From positions 1-64,000 of the forward strand of contig NZ_BSKJ01000010.1 of assembly GCF_030159595.1 (NCBI RefSeq): a stretch of DNA of 64,000 nt. Direction: 5' to 3'. This DNA is from Pseudomonas putida (GTDB lineage Bacteria > Pseudomonadota > Gammaproteobacteria > Pseudomonadales > Pseudomonadaceae). Each line of letters begins with the position of its first letter. Within the stretch, counting starts at the first letter, position 1. The notes under the pieces were generated by a model. That model had not been told where the DNA came from and ran no database searches. It saw nothing but the letters and a program-made list of their open reading frames with translations. The translations under genes were made by a program, and so were the position numbers. This document shows positions 7,750 to 16,459 of this stretch, one piece after another.

Positions 7750-8902
7750 ATTTGCCAGCCGCGCGCTGCTGGCCCGGCTGATCGGCTTTGCCACGGTCAG
7801 CCGGGACTCCAACCTTGAGTTGATCGGCTTCATCCGCGATTACCTGGCCGAGCTGGGGGTGGAGTGCGAGCTGTTCCACAACCCGGAGGGCACCAAGGCC
7901 AACCTGTTCGCCACCATTGGCCCCCAGGATGTTGGCGGTGTGGTGCTATCGGGCCACACCGATGTGGTCCCGGTGGATGGCCAGGCCTGGACGGTCGAGC
8001 CGTTTGCCCTGAGTGAACGTCAGGGGCGTCTGTATGGTCGCGGCACGGCTGACATGAAAGGCTTTATCGCGTCGGTGCTGGCCGCCGTGCCGGCGTTCCT
8101 CGCCCAGCCGTTGCGCATGCCTGTGCACCTGGCGTTTTCCTATGACGAGGAAGTCGGCTGCCTGGGTGTGCGCTCGATGCTGGCTGCGCTTGAGCAGCGC
8201 CCGTACAAGCCGCGCCTGTGCCTGATTGGCGAACCCACCGAACTCAAGCCGGTGCTGGGGCACAAGGGCAAGCTGGCGATGCGCTGCCAGATACATGGCG
8301 CGGCCTGCCACTCGGCGTATGCGCCGTATGGGGTGAATGCCATCGAATATGCGGCGAAACTGATCGGCAAGCTGGGTGATATCGGTGATGCACTGGCTTT
8401 GCCGGAGCATCACGACGAGCGCTTCGATCCGCCGTTCTCCACGGTGCAGACCGGGGTAATCAAAGGCGGCAGGGCGCTGAACATCGTGCCAGCGGAGTGC
8501 GAATTCGATTTCGAAGTGCGGGCCTTGCCGGGGTTTGAGGCGCAGGCTGTGGCTGACCAGTTGCAGACCTATGCGCAGGCTGAGTTGTTGCCGCGCATGC
8601 GCAAGGTCAATGCAGCCAGCGACATTCGACTGGAGCCGTTGAGTGCGTATCCGGGGCTGGCGACGCCTGCCGACGGTGAAGCGGCGCAGTTGGTGGCGTT
8701 GCTCAGTGGTACTGATGAATTCGGTACCGTGGCGTTTGGTACCGAAGGCGGGTTGTTCGACCAGGCGGGTATCCCGACCGTGGTGTGCGGGCCAGGCAGC
8801 ATGGACCAAGGGCACAAGCCGGATGAGTTTGTCAGTGTCGAGCAGTTGCAGGGCTGTGATGCCATGCTGCTCAGGCTGGTGGATTACTTAAAGCAGGATT
8901 AA
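7742..8902 (+). CDS. argE: Acetylornithine deacetylase-like M20 metallo-deacylase (ArgE type)
   Basis: A 386-residue M20 enzyme of the ArgE/DapE group. Metal and catalytic residues are visible: GHTDVVPVDG (His72, Asp74), GTADMKG (Asp104), SYDEEVGC (Glu136/Glu137) and IGEPTE (Glu164); the dimerisation domain lies between roughly 180 and 295. The length matches ArgE. It hydrolyses the N-acyl bond of an amino acid. Pseudomonads make arginine through the ArgJ acetyl cycle and do not need ArgE, and this copy is coupled to DUF1028, so a catabolic deacylase for some N-acyl amino acid is more likely than arginine synthesis. The symbol reflects family similarity only. Confidence 0.78.
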   Translation: MSEFASRALLARLIGFATVSRDSNLELIGFIRDYLAELGVECELFHNPEGTKANLFATIGPQDVGGVVLSGHTDVVPVDGQAWTVEPFALSERQGRLYGRGTADMKGFIASVLAAVPAFLAQPLRMPVHLAFSYDEEVGCLGVRSMLAALEQRPYKPRLCLIGEPTELKPVLGHKGKLAMRCQIHGAACHSAYAPYGVNAIEYAAKLIGKLGDIGDALALPEHHDERFDPPFSTVQTGVIKGGRALNIVPAECEFDFEVRALPGFEAQAVADQLQTYAQAELLPRMRKVNAASDIRLEPLSAYPGLATPADGEAAQLVALLSGTDEFGTVAFGTEGGLFDQAGIPTVVCGPGSMDQGHKPDEFVSVEQLQGCDAMLLRLVDYLKQD

Positions 8903-8913
8903 TTATGCTGGCT

Positions 8914-9000
8914 TCTTCGCGGGTAAACCCGCTCCCACAGGTACTGCACAGGTCCTGAGATTGGCGGGGGCCTGTGGGAGCGGGTTTACCCGCGAATGGG
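8914..9000. repeat. REP pair (BIME), GGGTTTACCC variant
   Basis: CTTCGCGGGTAAACCCGCTC at about 8914 and its inverse GAGCGGGTTTACCCGCGAA near 8978-8996 flank about 40 bp. It lies between the convergent argE-like and oprB-like genes. Both units carry the same internal variant (GGTAAACC). Confidence 0.88.
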
Positions 9001-9021
9001 CCGCAGCGCGGCCCCGGCGGA

Positions 9022-10290
9022 TTAGAAGGTTGCCTTGACCTGCAAGCCTACAACCAGCGCGTTGTCGATGTCCTTCCCGGAGAACGCCCCTGGCTCGATG
9101 ATGTATTGCACATCCGGGCGCAGGTTCAGCCACGGCGTGGCCTGGTAGCCATAGCTCAGCTCGATCAACTGCTCGGCACTGTCGATGTCGGGGAACTGCT
9201 GGCCAGCATTGAAGGCGGCATCTTCCAGCACATCGCGGCTACGCGGGTTGGGCACGGCACGGCCGTAACCCAGTGCCACGGTGTCCTTCGGGCGGCCTTC
9301 GAACGGCTTGTACAACACCACGCCGGCGCCATACCACTTGGTGAACGGCGAGGCAGCCTTGCTCGACGCCGAGTACTGGCCGAAGGCATGCAGGCTGCGG
9401 CCTGGCGAAGCGTGGTCGTTCCACACTGCCTGGTCGATCAGCAGGTAGTGGCCGCCACGGCCGGACACTTCATCATCGCTGCCGATGCGCTTCACGTCGG
9501 AGCTGTCGTAGTAGTAACCCAGCTTGTACTCGCCGGGCAGTTCACCCTGTAGCTTGTACACCAGCTCTACCGGTACCACGGTGCCGGTGGTGTGCTTGGG
9601 GCCCAGGTGCCAGGCACGGCTGGAGTTGCCGTTGCTTTCGGGGTCGACGTTGAACGCCGCCACGCGCAACTGCCAGGCAGGTGACAGGTCGTACTTCACC
9701 CGCACGCCCAGGTGGGCGTTGGGGTAGTTGGTCCAGCCACTGCCGCCCGACATGTTCAGCGGGTGACCGCAGAAACCGGCGTTCATGAAGTTGCACAGGA
9801 TACCGCTGTCCAGGCCGCCCAGGTCGTTGCCCATGGCCATGTAGCCCAGCTTGACGTTGAGTGCCGGAGTGAACAGGGTGCGCTCGTAGCTCAGCTCGGT
9901 CAGGCGGGTATACAGGCCACCGAAGTTCTCCTGGATCGGCAGGCGGTTGCCTACCAGGTCTTCCGAGGCGCTGTTGCCGCGACGGTCGTTGATGGTCAGC
10001 TGGACCTTGCCGCCGTTGTCCAGGCCGTACAGTTTCGACAGGTCGAACTGCACGCCCAGCTTCAGGTTCTGCGAATAACGCGCCGAGCGGTGCAGGCCAC
10101 CGTGGGCGTTGTAAGCGGTTTCGCCGCTGTAGTCGCCGGTGAACTTGACGCCGTCGTCTTCCAGCTGGTGACGCAGGCCGCCCCAATCACCGGTCAGGGT
10201 GCTGCGGGTCATCAGGTCGCCGTCGGCCAGGGCGGTGGTGCTGGCCAGGGCCAGCAGCAGGGTGGGGGTGATGCGGATTGCGGATGGCAT
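9022..10290 (-). CDS. OprB-family carbohydrate-selective porin
   Basis: A 422-residue outer-membrane beta-barrel precursor. The signal peptide is residues 1-22 (cleavage after STTALA), and the mature protein begins DGDLMTRSTLTGDWGGLR, where TGDWGG is the OprB hallmark. The C-terminus ends in the BAM signal VKATF with a terminal Phe. OprB porins admit glucose and other polyols or sugar acids to the periplasm. It lies 127 bp downstream of the PQQ dehydrogenase on the same strand, with a REP pair between, so it may be co-transcribed or partly uncoupled. The pairing suggests it admits the substrate of that periplasmic enzyme. Confidence 0.88.
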   Translation of the reverse strand: MPSAIRITPTLLLALASTTALADGDLMTRSTLTGDWGGLRHQLEDDGVKFTGDYSGETAYNAHGGLHRSARYSQNLKLGVQFDLSKLYGLDNGGKVQLTINDRRGNSASEDLVGNRLPIQENFGGLYTRLTELSYERTLFTPALNVKLGYMAMGNDLGGLDSGILCNFMNAGFCGHPLNMSGGSGWTNYPNAHLGVRVKYDLSPAWQLRVAAFNVDPESNGNSSRAWHLGPKHTTGTVVPVELVYKLQGELPGEYKLGYYYDSSDVKRIGSDDEVSGRGGHYLLIDQAVWNDHASPGRSLHAFGQYSASSKAASPFTKWYGAGVVLYKPFEGRPKDTVALGYGRAVPNPRSRDVLEDAAFNAGQQFPDIDSAEQLIELSYGYQATPWLNLRPDVQYIIEPGAFSGKDIDNALVVGLQVKATF

Positions 10291-10320
10291 TGCTAAATCT
10301 CGGATGATTTTTGAGGGCCA

Positions 10321-10403
10321 TTCGCGGGCAAGCCCGCTCCCACAAGGACTGCACAGTTCGTAAGGGCAGTGAGTATCCTGTGGGAGCGGGCTTGCCCGCG
10401 AAG
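10321..10403. repeat. REP pair (BIME), GGGCTTGCCC variant, inside the quiA-oprB transcript
   Basis: TTCGCGGGCAAGCCCGCTCC at 10321 and the inverse AGCGGGCTTGCCCGCGAA ending near 10402. It sits between the PQQ dehydrogenase (upstream) and porin (downstream) on the minus strand. Such intercistronic REPs can stabilise upstream mRNA or terminate transcription. Confidence 0.88.
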
Positions 10404-10417
10404 CAGGCGACGCGGTC

Positions 10418-12835
10418 TTACGGCAGTGCGTAAGAGATCACATAGTCGCCACGGTCAGTCGACTGGCGCGCACCGCCAGCGGTGATCACCACATACTGCT
10501 TGCCGGTCTTCGGCGAGACGTAGGTCATCGGGCCGCCCTGACTGCCCACTGGCAGGCGGGCCTTCCAGATTTCGTTACCGTTGCTGCTGTCGTAGGCGCG
10601 CAGGTAGAAGTCCTGGGTGCCGGCGATGAACACCAGGCCGCCTTGGGTCGACAGGGTGCCGCCCAGGGTCGGCAGGCCGATCTTGATCGGCAGGTGCATA
10701 CGGATGCCGAGCGGGCCGGTGTCCTCGACAGTGCCCACCGGTACCTGCCAGGCCACCTGGCGGGTCTTCATGTCGATGGCGGTCAGGGTGCCGAACGGCG
10801 GTGCCTGGCACGGAATGCCGGCGACCGACAGGAAGCGGTTCTTGTTCACGGCATACGGGGTGCCCTTGAGCGGTACAGCGCCCATGCCAGTGTTCAGTGC
10901 TTCGCCACCAGAAGCCGCGCCACCCTTGTTCTGCGACGGGATCATCTGGATCCACAGGCCCAGGCGCATGTCGTTGACGAAAATGAAACCATGCACCGGG
11001 TCGGTAGAGATGCTGCCCCAGTTCATGCCACCCAGCGAACCCGGGAAGCTCAGTGACAGGTCGGTGCCCGGCGCGGTGTACAGGCCGTCGTAGCGCATTT
11101 TCTTGAAGTCGATGCGGCACAGCAACTGGTCATACGGAGTAGCGCCCCACATGTCCGATTCGGTCAGGGTTTGCGAGCCGATCTGCGGCATGCCCACCGA
11201 CTTCGGCTGGGTTGGAGAGTACGGCTCGTTCGGGATGTTGCTTGGCTTGACCGGTACTTCGTCGACCTGGGTCAGCGGCTTGCCGGTGGCGCGGTCGAGT
11301 ACATAGATCTGCCCGGCCTTGGTGCCGATCACCACCGCAGGTACCGACTGGCCGTCGTCCTTGGTGAAGTCGATCAGGCTTGGCTGCATCGGCAGGTCGA
11401 AGTCCCACAGGTCGTTGTGAACGGTCTGGAATACCCACTTCTGGTTGCCGGTGGTGGCGTCCAGGGCCAGTACCGACGCGCCGTAGGTGTGGTCCAGCTT
11501 GCTGCGCTCAACGCCATAGATGTCGGTGGACGAAGAGCCCATCGGCAGGAATACGGTGTTCATGGCCGGGTCATAGGACATCGGCGCCCAGCTGTTCGGG
11601 GTGCTGCGCACATAGGTACTGTCGCCCTGCGGGGCCTGGCGATCTTCCGGGTTGCCCGGGTCGAAGGCCCAGCGCATTTCACCCGTGATCACGTCGAAAC
11701 CACGAATCACGCCGCCTGGCATGTCGGTCTGGACGTTGTCGGCAACGCGGCCGCCGACTACCACGGTGGTACCGGCCATCAGCGGCGCGGAAGACAGCTG
11801 GTAGTAGGAGTCCGGCACGTTACCCAGGCCAGTCATCAGGTTGACCTGGCCGTTGTTGCCAAAGCCCTGGCAGAACTCGCCGTTGTCGGCGTCGACGGCA
11901 ATCAGGCGGCCGTCGATGGTGTTGGTCAGCAGGCGACGCTGGCAGTTGGCCCCGGCCGGTACGCTACCGCCGGCGATCGGCGAGCTGTTCGGCTGGGTTG
12001 GCTGGGCGATGGCAGCAGTGGAATCGAAGTAGGCCATGCCACGGCAACGCTGCCAGACCTTGGACTGGGCGTTGATTTCGTTTTTCCACAGCTCTTTGCC
12101 GGTGTCGGCATCGAGGGCGATCAGGTTGTTGTGCGGGGTGCAGATGAACACTTTGTTGCCGATCTGCAGCGGGGTCAGCTGATCTTCGGCACCGTTGCCG
12201 TCACTGATGGCCACGTCGCCGGTGTGGTAGGTCCACGCCACTTTCAGCTTGTTGACGTTGTCGCGGTTGATCTGGTCCAGCGCGGCGAAGCGGCTGCCAC
12301 CTTCGGTATTGCCGTAGTGGGCCCAGTCTTTTTGCTCCTTGCCAGCTTCGACCGGGGTCATACCTGGGCCTTTGCCGGTTGGGGCAACGCTTGGGTGGGC
12401 AACGAACATGTTGCCGGCAGCGATCACCAGCACCACGGCCATGACGCCGGCAACACCGTAGGCACTGCGGCCAGCACTGGCGCCGTTGGCACGCGCCAGC
12501 AGCGGGTAGACCAACGCCACCACCATGCCGATTGCGCCGAACATGAACAGGCGCGAGAACAGCGGCCAGAACACCAGGCCGGCATCGACCAGCGCCCAGA
12601 TGGCAGTGCCGGCCAGGAATGCCGCATACAGCCAGGCACCGGCCTTCTTGCGGCGGGCGATGAGAATACCGGCGATGGCCATGGCCAGGCCGCCGATCAG
12701 GAAGTACCAGGATCCGCCCAGGCCGGCCAGCTTGATGCCGCCAGCAGCCAGGAGGAGGCCGAGCAGGGCGATGATCACGCCCAGGCCGACCAGGAGGATG
12801 TTTGTGGCGCCAGAGGCGCGCGGTGTTTCGTTCAT
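10418..12835 (-). CDS. quiA: Membrane-bound PQQ-dependent dehydrogenase, glucose/quinate/shikimate family; probably quinate/shikimate dehydrogenase
   Basis: 805 residues. The first ~145 form five membrane helices (the quinone-binding anchor). Then comes a periplasmic eight-bladed PQQ propeller with repeated W-motifs: WAHYGNTEGGSRFAALDQIN, WTYHTGD, QTVHNDLWDFD (catalytic Asp) and a C-terminal VVITAGG. It oxidises a polyol in the periplasm and passes electrons to ubiquinone. Both Gcd and QuiA have this architecture. Deviations from Gcd (ICTPHNN for CTAHQR, VHNDLW for VHHDLW, IDFKKMRYDGLYTAPG) and the QuiA-like PVGTVEDTGPLG segment favour quinate/shikimate over glucose. My memory of a quinate assignment for the KT2440 orthologue agrees. 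Glucose dehydrogenase remains the alternative. Confidence 0.75.
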   Translation of the reverse strand: MNETPRASGATNILLVGLGVIIALLGLLLAAGGIKLAGLGGSWYFLIGGLAMAIAGILIARRKKAGAWLYAAFLAGTAIWALVDAGLVFWPLFSRLFMFGAIGMVVALVYPLLARANGASAGRSAYGVAGVMAVVLVIAAGNMFVAHPSVAPTGKGPGMTPVEAGKEQKDWAHYGNTEGGSRFAALDQINRDNVNKLKVAWTYHTGDVAISDGNGAEDQLTPLQIGNKVFICTPHNNLIALDADTGKELWKNEINAQSKVWQRCRGMAYFDSTAAIAQPTQPNSSPIAGGSVPAGANCQRRLLTNTIDGRLIAVDADNGEFCQGFGNNGQVNLMTGLGNVPDSYYQLSSAPLMAGTTVVVGGRVADNVQTDMPGGVIRGFDVITGEMRWAFDPGNPEDRQAPQGDSTYVRSTPNSWAPMSYDPAMNTVFLPMGSSSTDIYGVERSKLDHTYGASVLALDATTGNQKWVFQTVHNDLWDFDLPMQPSLIDFTKDDGQSVPAVVIGTKAGQIYVLDRATGKPLTQVDEVPVKPSNIPNEPYSPTQPKSVGMPQIGSQTLTESDMWGATPYDQLLCRIDFKKMRYDGLYTAPGTDLSLSFPGSLGGMNWGSISTDPVHGFIFVNDMRLGLWIQMIPSQNKGGAASGGEALNTGMGAVPLKGTPYAVNKNRFLSVAGIPCQAPPFGTLTAIDMKTRQVAWQVPVGTVEDTGPLGIRMHLPIKIGLPTLGGTLSTQGGLVFIAGTQDFYLRAYDSSNGNEIWKARLPVGSQGGPMTYVSPKTGKQYVVITAGGARQSTDRGDYVISYALP

Positions 12836-13054
12836 GCCAGGGATCTCAGCAGGTGGAATGCGCGCAGTCTAAGCCCTTAGCTTGCTAATTAACAAGTTGG
12901 TACATAATTTTGTGAGGCTGATTGTCGCAGGGCTGAACTTGCGAAGGTGTGGCTAAAAGCCTAGAACATGTGCTGAAAAATGCATTAAACGATATGTTCA
13001 TGTTGGTTAATAAATATGCATTCATACTTTGGTCGAGTTGGAATTTGGCCGTGG
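12836..13054. promoter_or_regulatory. Upstream region of the PQQ dehydrogenase
   Basis: 219 AT-rich bp. The notable element is the near-palindrome CTTGCTAATTAACAAG (12881-12896, 14 of 16 positions symmetric) about 50 bp before the dehydrogenase start, a possible operator. GAACAT (near 12963) and ATGTTC (near 12993) form a second, looser inverted pair. Confidence 0.4.
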
Positions 13055-13405
13055 TCACACGGGCCAAGGTGCGCTGCTGCTGTAAAAAACGGCGAGCCAG
13101 ACAGTGGCTGTACCGGGGGCAGTCCATTCCACGCGGTGACGGCAGTGCGGTGGAATGTCCAGGCAATCGCCCGGTGCCAGAAGACGCGTGTGCTGCTCGT
13201 GTTCGAAACGCAGGGCCGCACTACCACTGAGCAGCACGATCCACTCGCCCTCGGCCTGGTCGTACCAGAACCCGGGCGGGCTGGCCTGGCCGCTGGAGAC
13301 GATACGCTCCACGCGCAAGCCAGGGCGGCTCAGTAGTTCGTCTACACATTCGGCACGGGTGGGGTCACAGGGTGGCAGGGCAGTCAGCAGGTTGCTGGGT
13401 GTCAT
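13055..13405 (-). CDS. Small single-domain cupin protein
   Basis: A 116-residue cupin. The barrel motifs are GEWIVLLSGSAALRFEHE (motif 1) and LAPGDCLDIPPHCRHRVEWT (motif 2), with His residues in HCRH. Motif 1 lacks the usual HxH, so metal binding is uncertain. The start at 13405 (MTPSNLLTAL) precedes the family-like sequence; no longer start is plausible because a divergent LysR gene begins 117 bp away. Function unknown; single-domain cupins bind small ligands or act as isomerases or dioxygenases. It lies next to the dehydrogenase promoter but on the same strand facing it, so a run-on with the dehydrogenase is possible. Confidence 0.72.
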   Translation of the reverse strand: MTPSNLLTALPPCDPTRAECVDELLSRPGLRVERIVSSGQASPPGFWYDQAEGEWIVLLSGSAALRFEHEQHTRLLAPGDCLDIPPHCRHRVEWTAPGTATVWLAVFYSSSAPWPV

Positions 13406-13522
13406 GGGAAGCCTCGCTTGAAGGGGAGTGGCTCCACTATGGACGCAATCACCGCGCAGCGCGCTGCTTGACCCGCCCCGCGGTTTGTAAGAAGTTTCTG
13501 AGTTTTGGAAGACGGGCAGCAG

Positions 13523-14422
13523 ATGGACAAACTCCTGGCGATGAAGATGTTCGTGGCCACCGTCGATGCCCAGGGCTTTTCTGCCGCTGCGCGCAGGCTT
13601 GGGCTGGCGACATCGTCGGTAACGCGCCTGGTCGACGCCCTGGAAACGGCCTTGGGCGCCACGTTGCTCAACCGCTCGACGCGCCAGGTCAGCCTGACCG
13701 AGGCCGGCGCCCGTTACTATGAGCGCGCCCGGGGCATTTTCGAGGCGCTGGACGAGGCCGATGCCACGGTTGCCGACCGTGGCGAAGAGCCTGTCGGTGT
13801 CTTGCGGCTGTGCCTGCCGGTGGAGTTCGGCAGGCGGGTCATCGCCCCGCACCTGGGGCCGTTCCTGGCGCGGCACCCGGCGCTGGAGCTGGACATCGAC
13901 CTCAGCGACCGGCTGGATGATTTGCTGGACGGGCGTTATGACGTGTCTATCCGCCTGGGCGACCCTTCGCCCAATGACGAACTGGTGTGCCGCCAACTCG
14001 GTCGCTTCGAGCGTTGGCTGGTGGCCAGCCCGGTTTATCTGGCCGGTCGTGAACCGCTGCAGCACCCTCGGCAGTTGCTGGAGCACGCCTGCCTGCGCTT
14101 TCGCTATGGGCAAAAAGCGCGGCCCTGGCGCCTTGCGCGAGGGCCGGACAGCCTGGCGCTGGACGTAACCGGGCCGTTGCGCAGCGCCAATGCCGACATG
14201 TTGCGCGAAACCGCGTTGGCGGGCAGCGGCATCGCGCTACTGGCCGACTGGCTGGTGCGCGAGGATGTGCTAGCGGGGCGCCTGCAGCGGGTGTTCCCCG
14301 ACTGGCAGGTCAGCCCAGGCATGGCCAACAACAGCATCAACGCCCTGTACCTGCCCAATCACCGTGGTTCGCGGCGGGTGAATGCGTTCATCGATTTTTG
14401 CGAAGATTTGTTGAGTCAGTAG
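13523..14422 (+). CDS. LysR-family transcriptional regulator (CrgA-like)
   Basis: A 299-residue LysR protein of the group that opens MDKLLAMKMFVATVDAQGFSAAARRLGLATSSVTRLVDALE, a standard HTH at residues 1-60. GGAAG lies 11 nt upstream of the ATG at 13523; a TTG at 13505 in frame is less likely. CrgA/AaeR-like members often control a neighbouring dehydrogenase or efflux pump. Candidates for its target are the divergent cupin (117 bp away) and the MFS exporter 111 bp downstream on the same strand. No effector can be named. Confidence 0.87.
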   Translation: MDKLLAMKMFVATVDAQGFSAAARRLGLATSSVTRLVDALETALGATLLNRSTRQVSLTEAGARYYERARGIFEALDEADATVADRGEEPVGVLRLCLPVEFGRRVIAPHLGPFLARHPALELDIDLSDRLDDLLDGRYDVSIRLGDPSPNDELVCRQLGRFERWLVASPVYLAGREPLQHPRQLLEHACLRFRYGQKARPWRLARGPDSLALDVTGPLRSANADMLRETALAGSGIALLADWLVREDVLAGRLQRVFPDWQVSPGMANNSINALYLPNHRGSRRVNAFIDFCEDLLSQ

Positions 14423-14533
14423 GCCTGGCATTGCGCCGTGTGCAAAACCGCGTTGCGCCAGGGCCGGATTCTCTGCGCGGGTGCGTCTGAGTAAGGTAGC
14501 CGGCATATTCCACCGTTTGCCGAGGAACCTCGC

Positions 14534-15733
14534 ATGAACCCCTCCCTTGCCACCGTGCAGCCTGCAGCCACCGGCCTTAGCCGGGCCTTGGTCGTGCTGC
14601 TGGCGTTCTGCTGTGGCGCGATCGTCGCCAACATCTACTATGCCCAGCCCATTGTTGGCTTGATCGCGCCGGACCTTGGGCTGTCCACCGAACATGCCAG
14701 CCTGATCGTGTCGCTCACCCAGTTGGGTTACGCCTTGGGCCTGCTGTTGCTGGTGCCGCTGGCCGACCTGCTGGAAAATCGCCGGTTGATGGTCGCCACC
14801 GCCGTGCTGGCTTGCGTCAGCCTGCTGTTGGCGGGGACCAGTAGCAGTGGCCAAGGCCCGCTTTTTCTAGGCTATGCGCTGCTGATCGGTTTCAGTTCGG
14901 TGGCGGTGCAGATGCTGATCCCGCTGGCAGCGCACCTGGCGCCGGAACAGCAGCGTGGCCGGGTGGTCGGCAACATCATGGGCGGGTTGTTGCTGGGTAT
15001 CTTGCTGGCGCGACCGTTGTCCAGCCTGGTGGCTGACCACTTCGGCTGGCGCGCCGTGTTCATTGGTGCCGCCGGGGTGATGCTGGCGATCATCCTGCTG
15101 CTGGCGCTGACGCTGCCGCAGCGGCGGCCCGAGCACAAGGCCAGTTATGCAGGGTTGATGCTGTCGCTGCTCACCCTCTTGCGACGCTATCCGCTGCTGC
15201 GCCAGCGTTCGTTGTACCAGGCACTGATGTTCGCAGCGTTCAGCCTTTACTGGACGGCGGTGCCCATGGCGCTGGCGGGTGAGCATGGTCTGTCGCAAAG
15301 CCAGATCGCCGTGTTCGCCCTGGTGGGCGCGGTCGGGGCCGTTGCCGCGCCCTTGGCTGGCCGCCTGGCCGATGCCGGGCACGCCCGGTCCGGCTCGCTG
15401 CTGGCGTTGCTGCTGGCACCGGCGGCCCTGTTGCTGGGGCTGACGGCGCCGGGTTACAGCGTGATAGGCCTGGGCCTTACCGGTGTGCTGCTGGACTTTG
15501 CGGTGCAGATGAACATGGTCATCGGCCAGCGTGAAGTCTACGCGTTGGACCCGGCCAGCCGCGGGCGGTTGAACGCGGTGTACATGACCAGCATCTTCCT
15601 GGGCGGGGCACTGGGTTCTGCAGTGGCCAGCGCTGTGTTCAGCCAGTTCGGCTGGCAGGGTGTGGCGCTGGTGGGAGCAGGCTTGCCCGGGCTGGCATTA
15701 CTGGTGTTCTTGTTCAAGGTCCGGGGTAACTGA
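14534..15733 (+). CDS. MFS transporter, DHA1/AraJ-like
   Basis: A 399-residue, 12-helix MFS protein. Helix 1 carries NIYYAQPIVGLIAPDLGLS, a signature of the drug:H+ antiporter subgroup with YnfM/YybF relatives, and the loop 2-3 motif is LADLLENRRL (degenerate motif A). The start at 14534 is supported by GAGGA 8-10 nt upstream. It probably exports a small compound with proton exchange. It is preceded by the LysR gene on the same strand, a common regulator-exporter pair, but 111 bp separates them, so it likely has its own promoter. No substrate inferred. Confidence 0.85.
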   Translation: MNPSLATVQPAATGLSRALVVLLAFCCGAIVANIYYAQPIVGLIAPDLGLSTEHASLIVSLTQLGYALGLLLLVPLADLLENRRLMVATAVLACVSLLLAGTSSSGQGPLFLGYALLIGFSSVAVQMLIPLAAHLAPEQQRGRVVGNIMGGLLLGILLARPLSSLVADHFGWRAVFIGAAGVMLAIILLLALTLPQRRPEHKASYAGLMLSLLTLLRRYPLLRQRSLYQALMFAAFSLYWTAVPMALAGEHGLSQSQIAVFALVGAVGAVAAPLAGRLADAGHARSGSLLALLLAPAALLLGLTAPGYSVIGLGLTGVLLDFAVQMNMVIGQREVYALDPASRGRLNAVYMTSIFLGGALGSAVASAVFSQFGWQGVALVGAGLPGLALLVFLFKVRGN

Positions 15734-15742
15734 TACGCGGTG

Positions 15743-16354
15743 TTATCGGCCAAGCGGCAGCGCTACACCTATCAAGGCAAACAGGCTGCCGCAGCAACGG
15801 TTGAAACCTTTACCCCCCTTGGCCAGCCAAGGCCGAATACGAAACGCCAACCGCGCCAGCAGGTACTCGACCAGGAACTCGACGCTGGCAAAGGTCGCCG
15901 CCATCACCACGAACTGCAGCATCAGCCCGCGTTGGGGGTCGATGAACTGCGGCAGGAAGGCCCCATAGAAGAGCAGCACCTTGGGGTTGGCCATGGCCGA
16001 CAACAGGCCTTGGCGGAACAGGCCGGCATTGCCAAGCCGCATGCTGCGCGCGGTCAACTCCAGGTGCAGCGCCGGGCTGCGCCACAATTGGATACCCAAC
16101 CAGATCAGGTAAGCGCCGCCCACCCACTTCAGCACGCTCAGCACCGAGGCCGAGGTTTGCAGCAAGGCGCTGAGGCCGAACATCGCCAGGGCGATGACGG
16201 CGCTGAAGCCGAAGACCCCGCCAACAATCGTGAACAACGTGCGGCGCGCGCCATACAGGGCGCCATGGGTCAGGGCCAGTAGGCTGTTTGGGCCTGGGGT
16301 CAGTGATAAACCGATGCTGGCCAGCAGATAGATGAGCCAGGTGTCGAGTGCCAT
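15743..16354 (-). CDS. LysE/RhtB-family amino-acid exporter
   Basis: 203 residues, six membrane helices. The family hallmark LSLTPGPNSLLALTHGALYGARRT is in the first third, with later AMANPKVLLFYGAFLPQFID. The start is the ATG at 16354 (MALDTWLIYLL); the frame extends upstream without family sequence. RhtB proteins export threonine, homoserine, leucine or similar amino acids. It is divergent, across 105 bp, from a GlxA-type AraC regulator that probably controls it. Its end faces the MFS gene (9 bp gap, convergent). Confidence 0.88.
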   Translation of the reverse strand: MALDTWLIYLLASIGLSLTPGPNSLLALTHGALYGARRTLFTIVGGVFGFSAVIALAMFGLSALLQTSASVLSVLKWVGGAYLIWLGIQLWRSPALHLELTARSMRLGNAGLFRQGLLSAMANPKVLLFYGAFLPQFIDPQRGLMLQFVVMAATFASVEFLVEYLLARLAFRIRPWLAKGGKGFNRCCGSLFALIGVALPLGR

Positions 16355-16459
16355 TTGCGTAAATGCCTTGTGGGTATGAAGGGCGTCAGTGTATGGCGCA
16401 AAGTGCCTCTGCGAAGGGTAGTATCTGGACATTGAACAGTCTTTTCTGGACGCATCGCC

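Noticed and set aside
10418-12835. Calling the PQQ enzyme gcd (glucose dehydrogenase)
   Set aside because: Family-level similarity is equal, but motif differences and my memory of the KT2440 locus favour quinate/shikimate. Left as the stated alternative.
11171-12880. A 569-residue open frame antisense to the PQQ dehydrogenase
   Set aside because: High-GC DNA leaves long open antisense frames. The minus-strand gene has clear motifs; the antisense one has none and no ribosome site.
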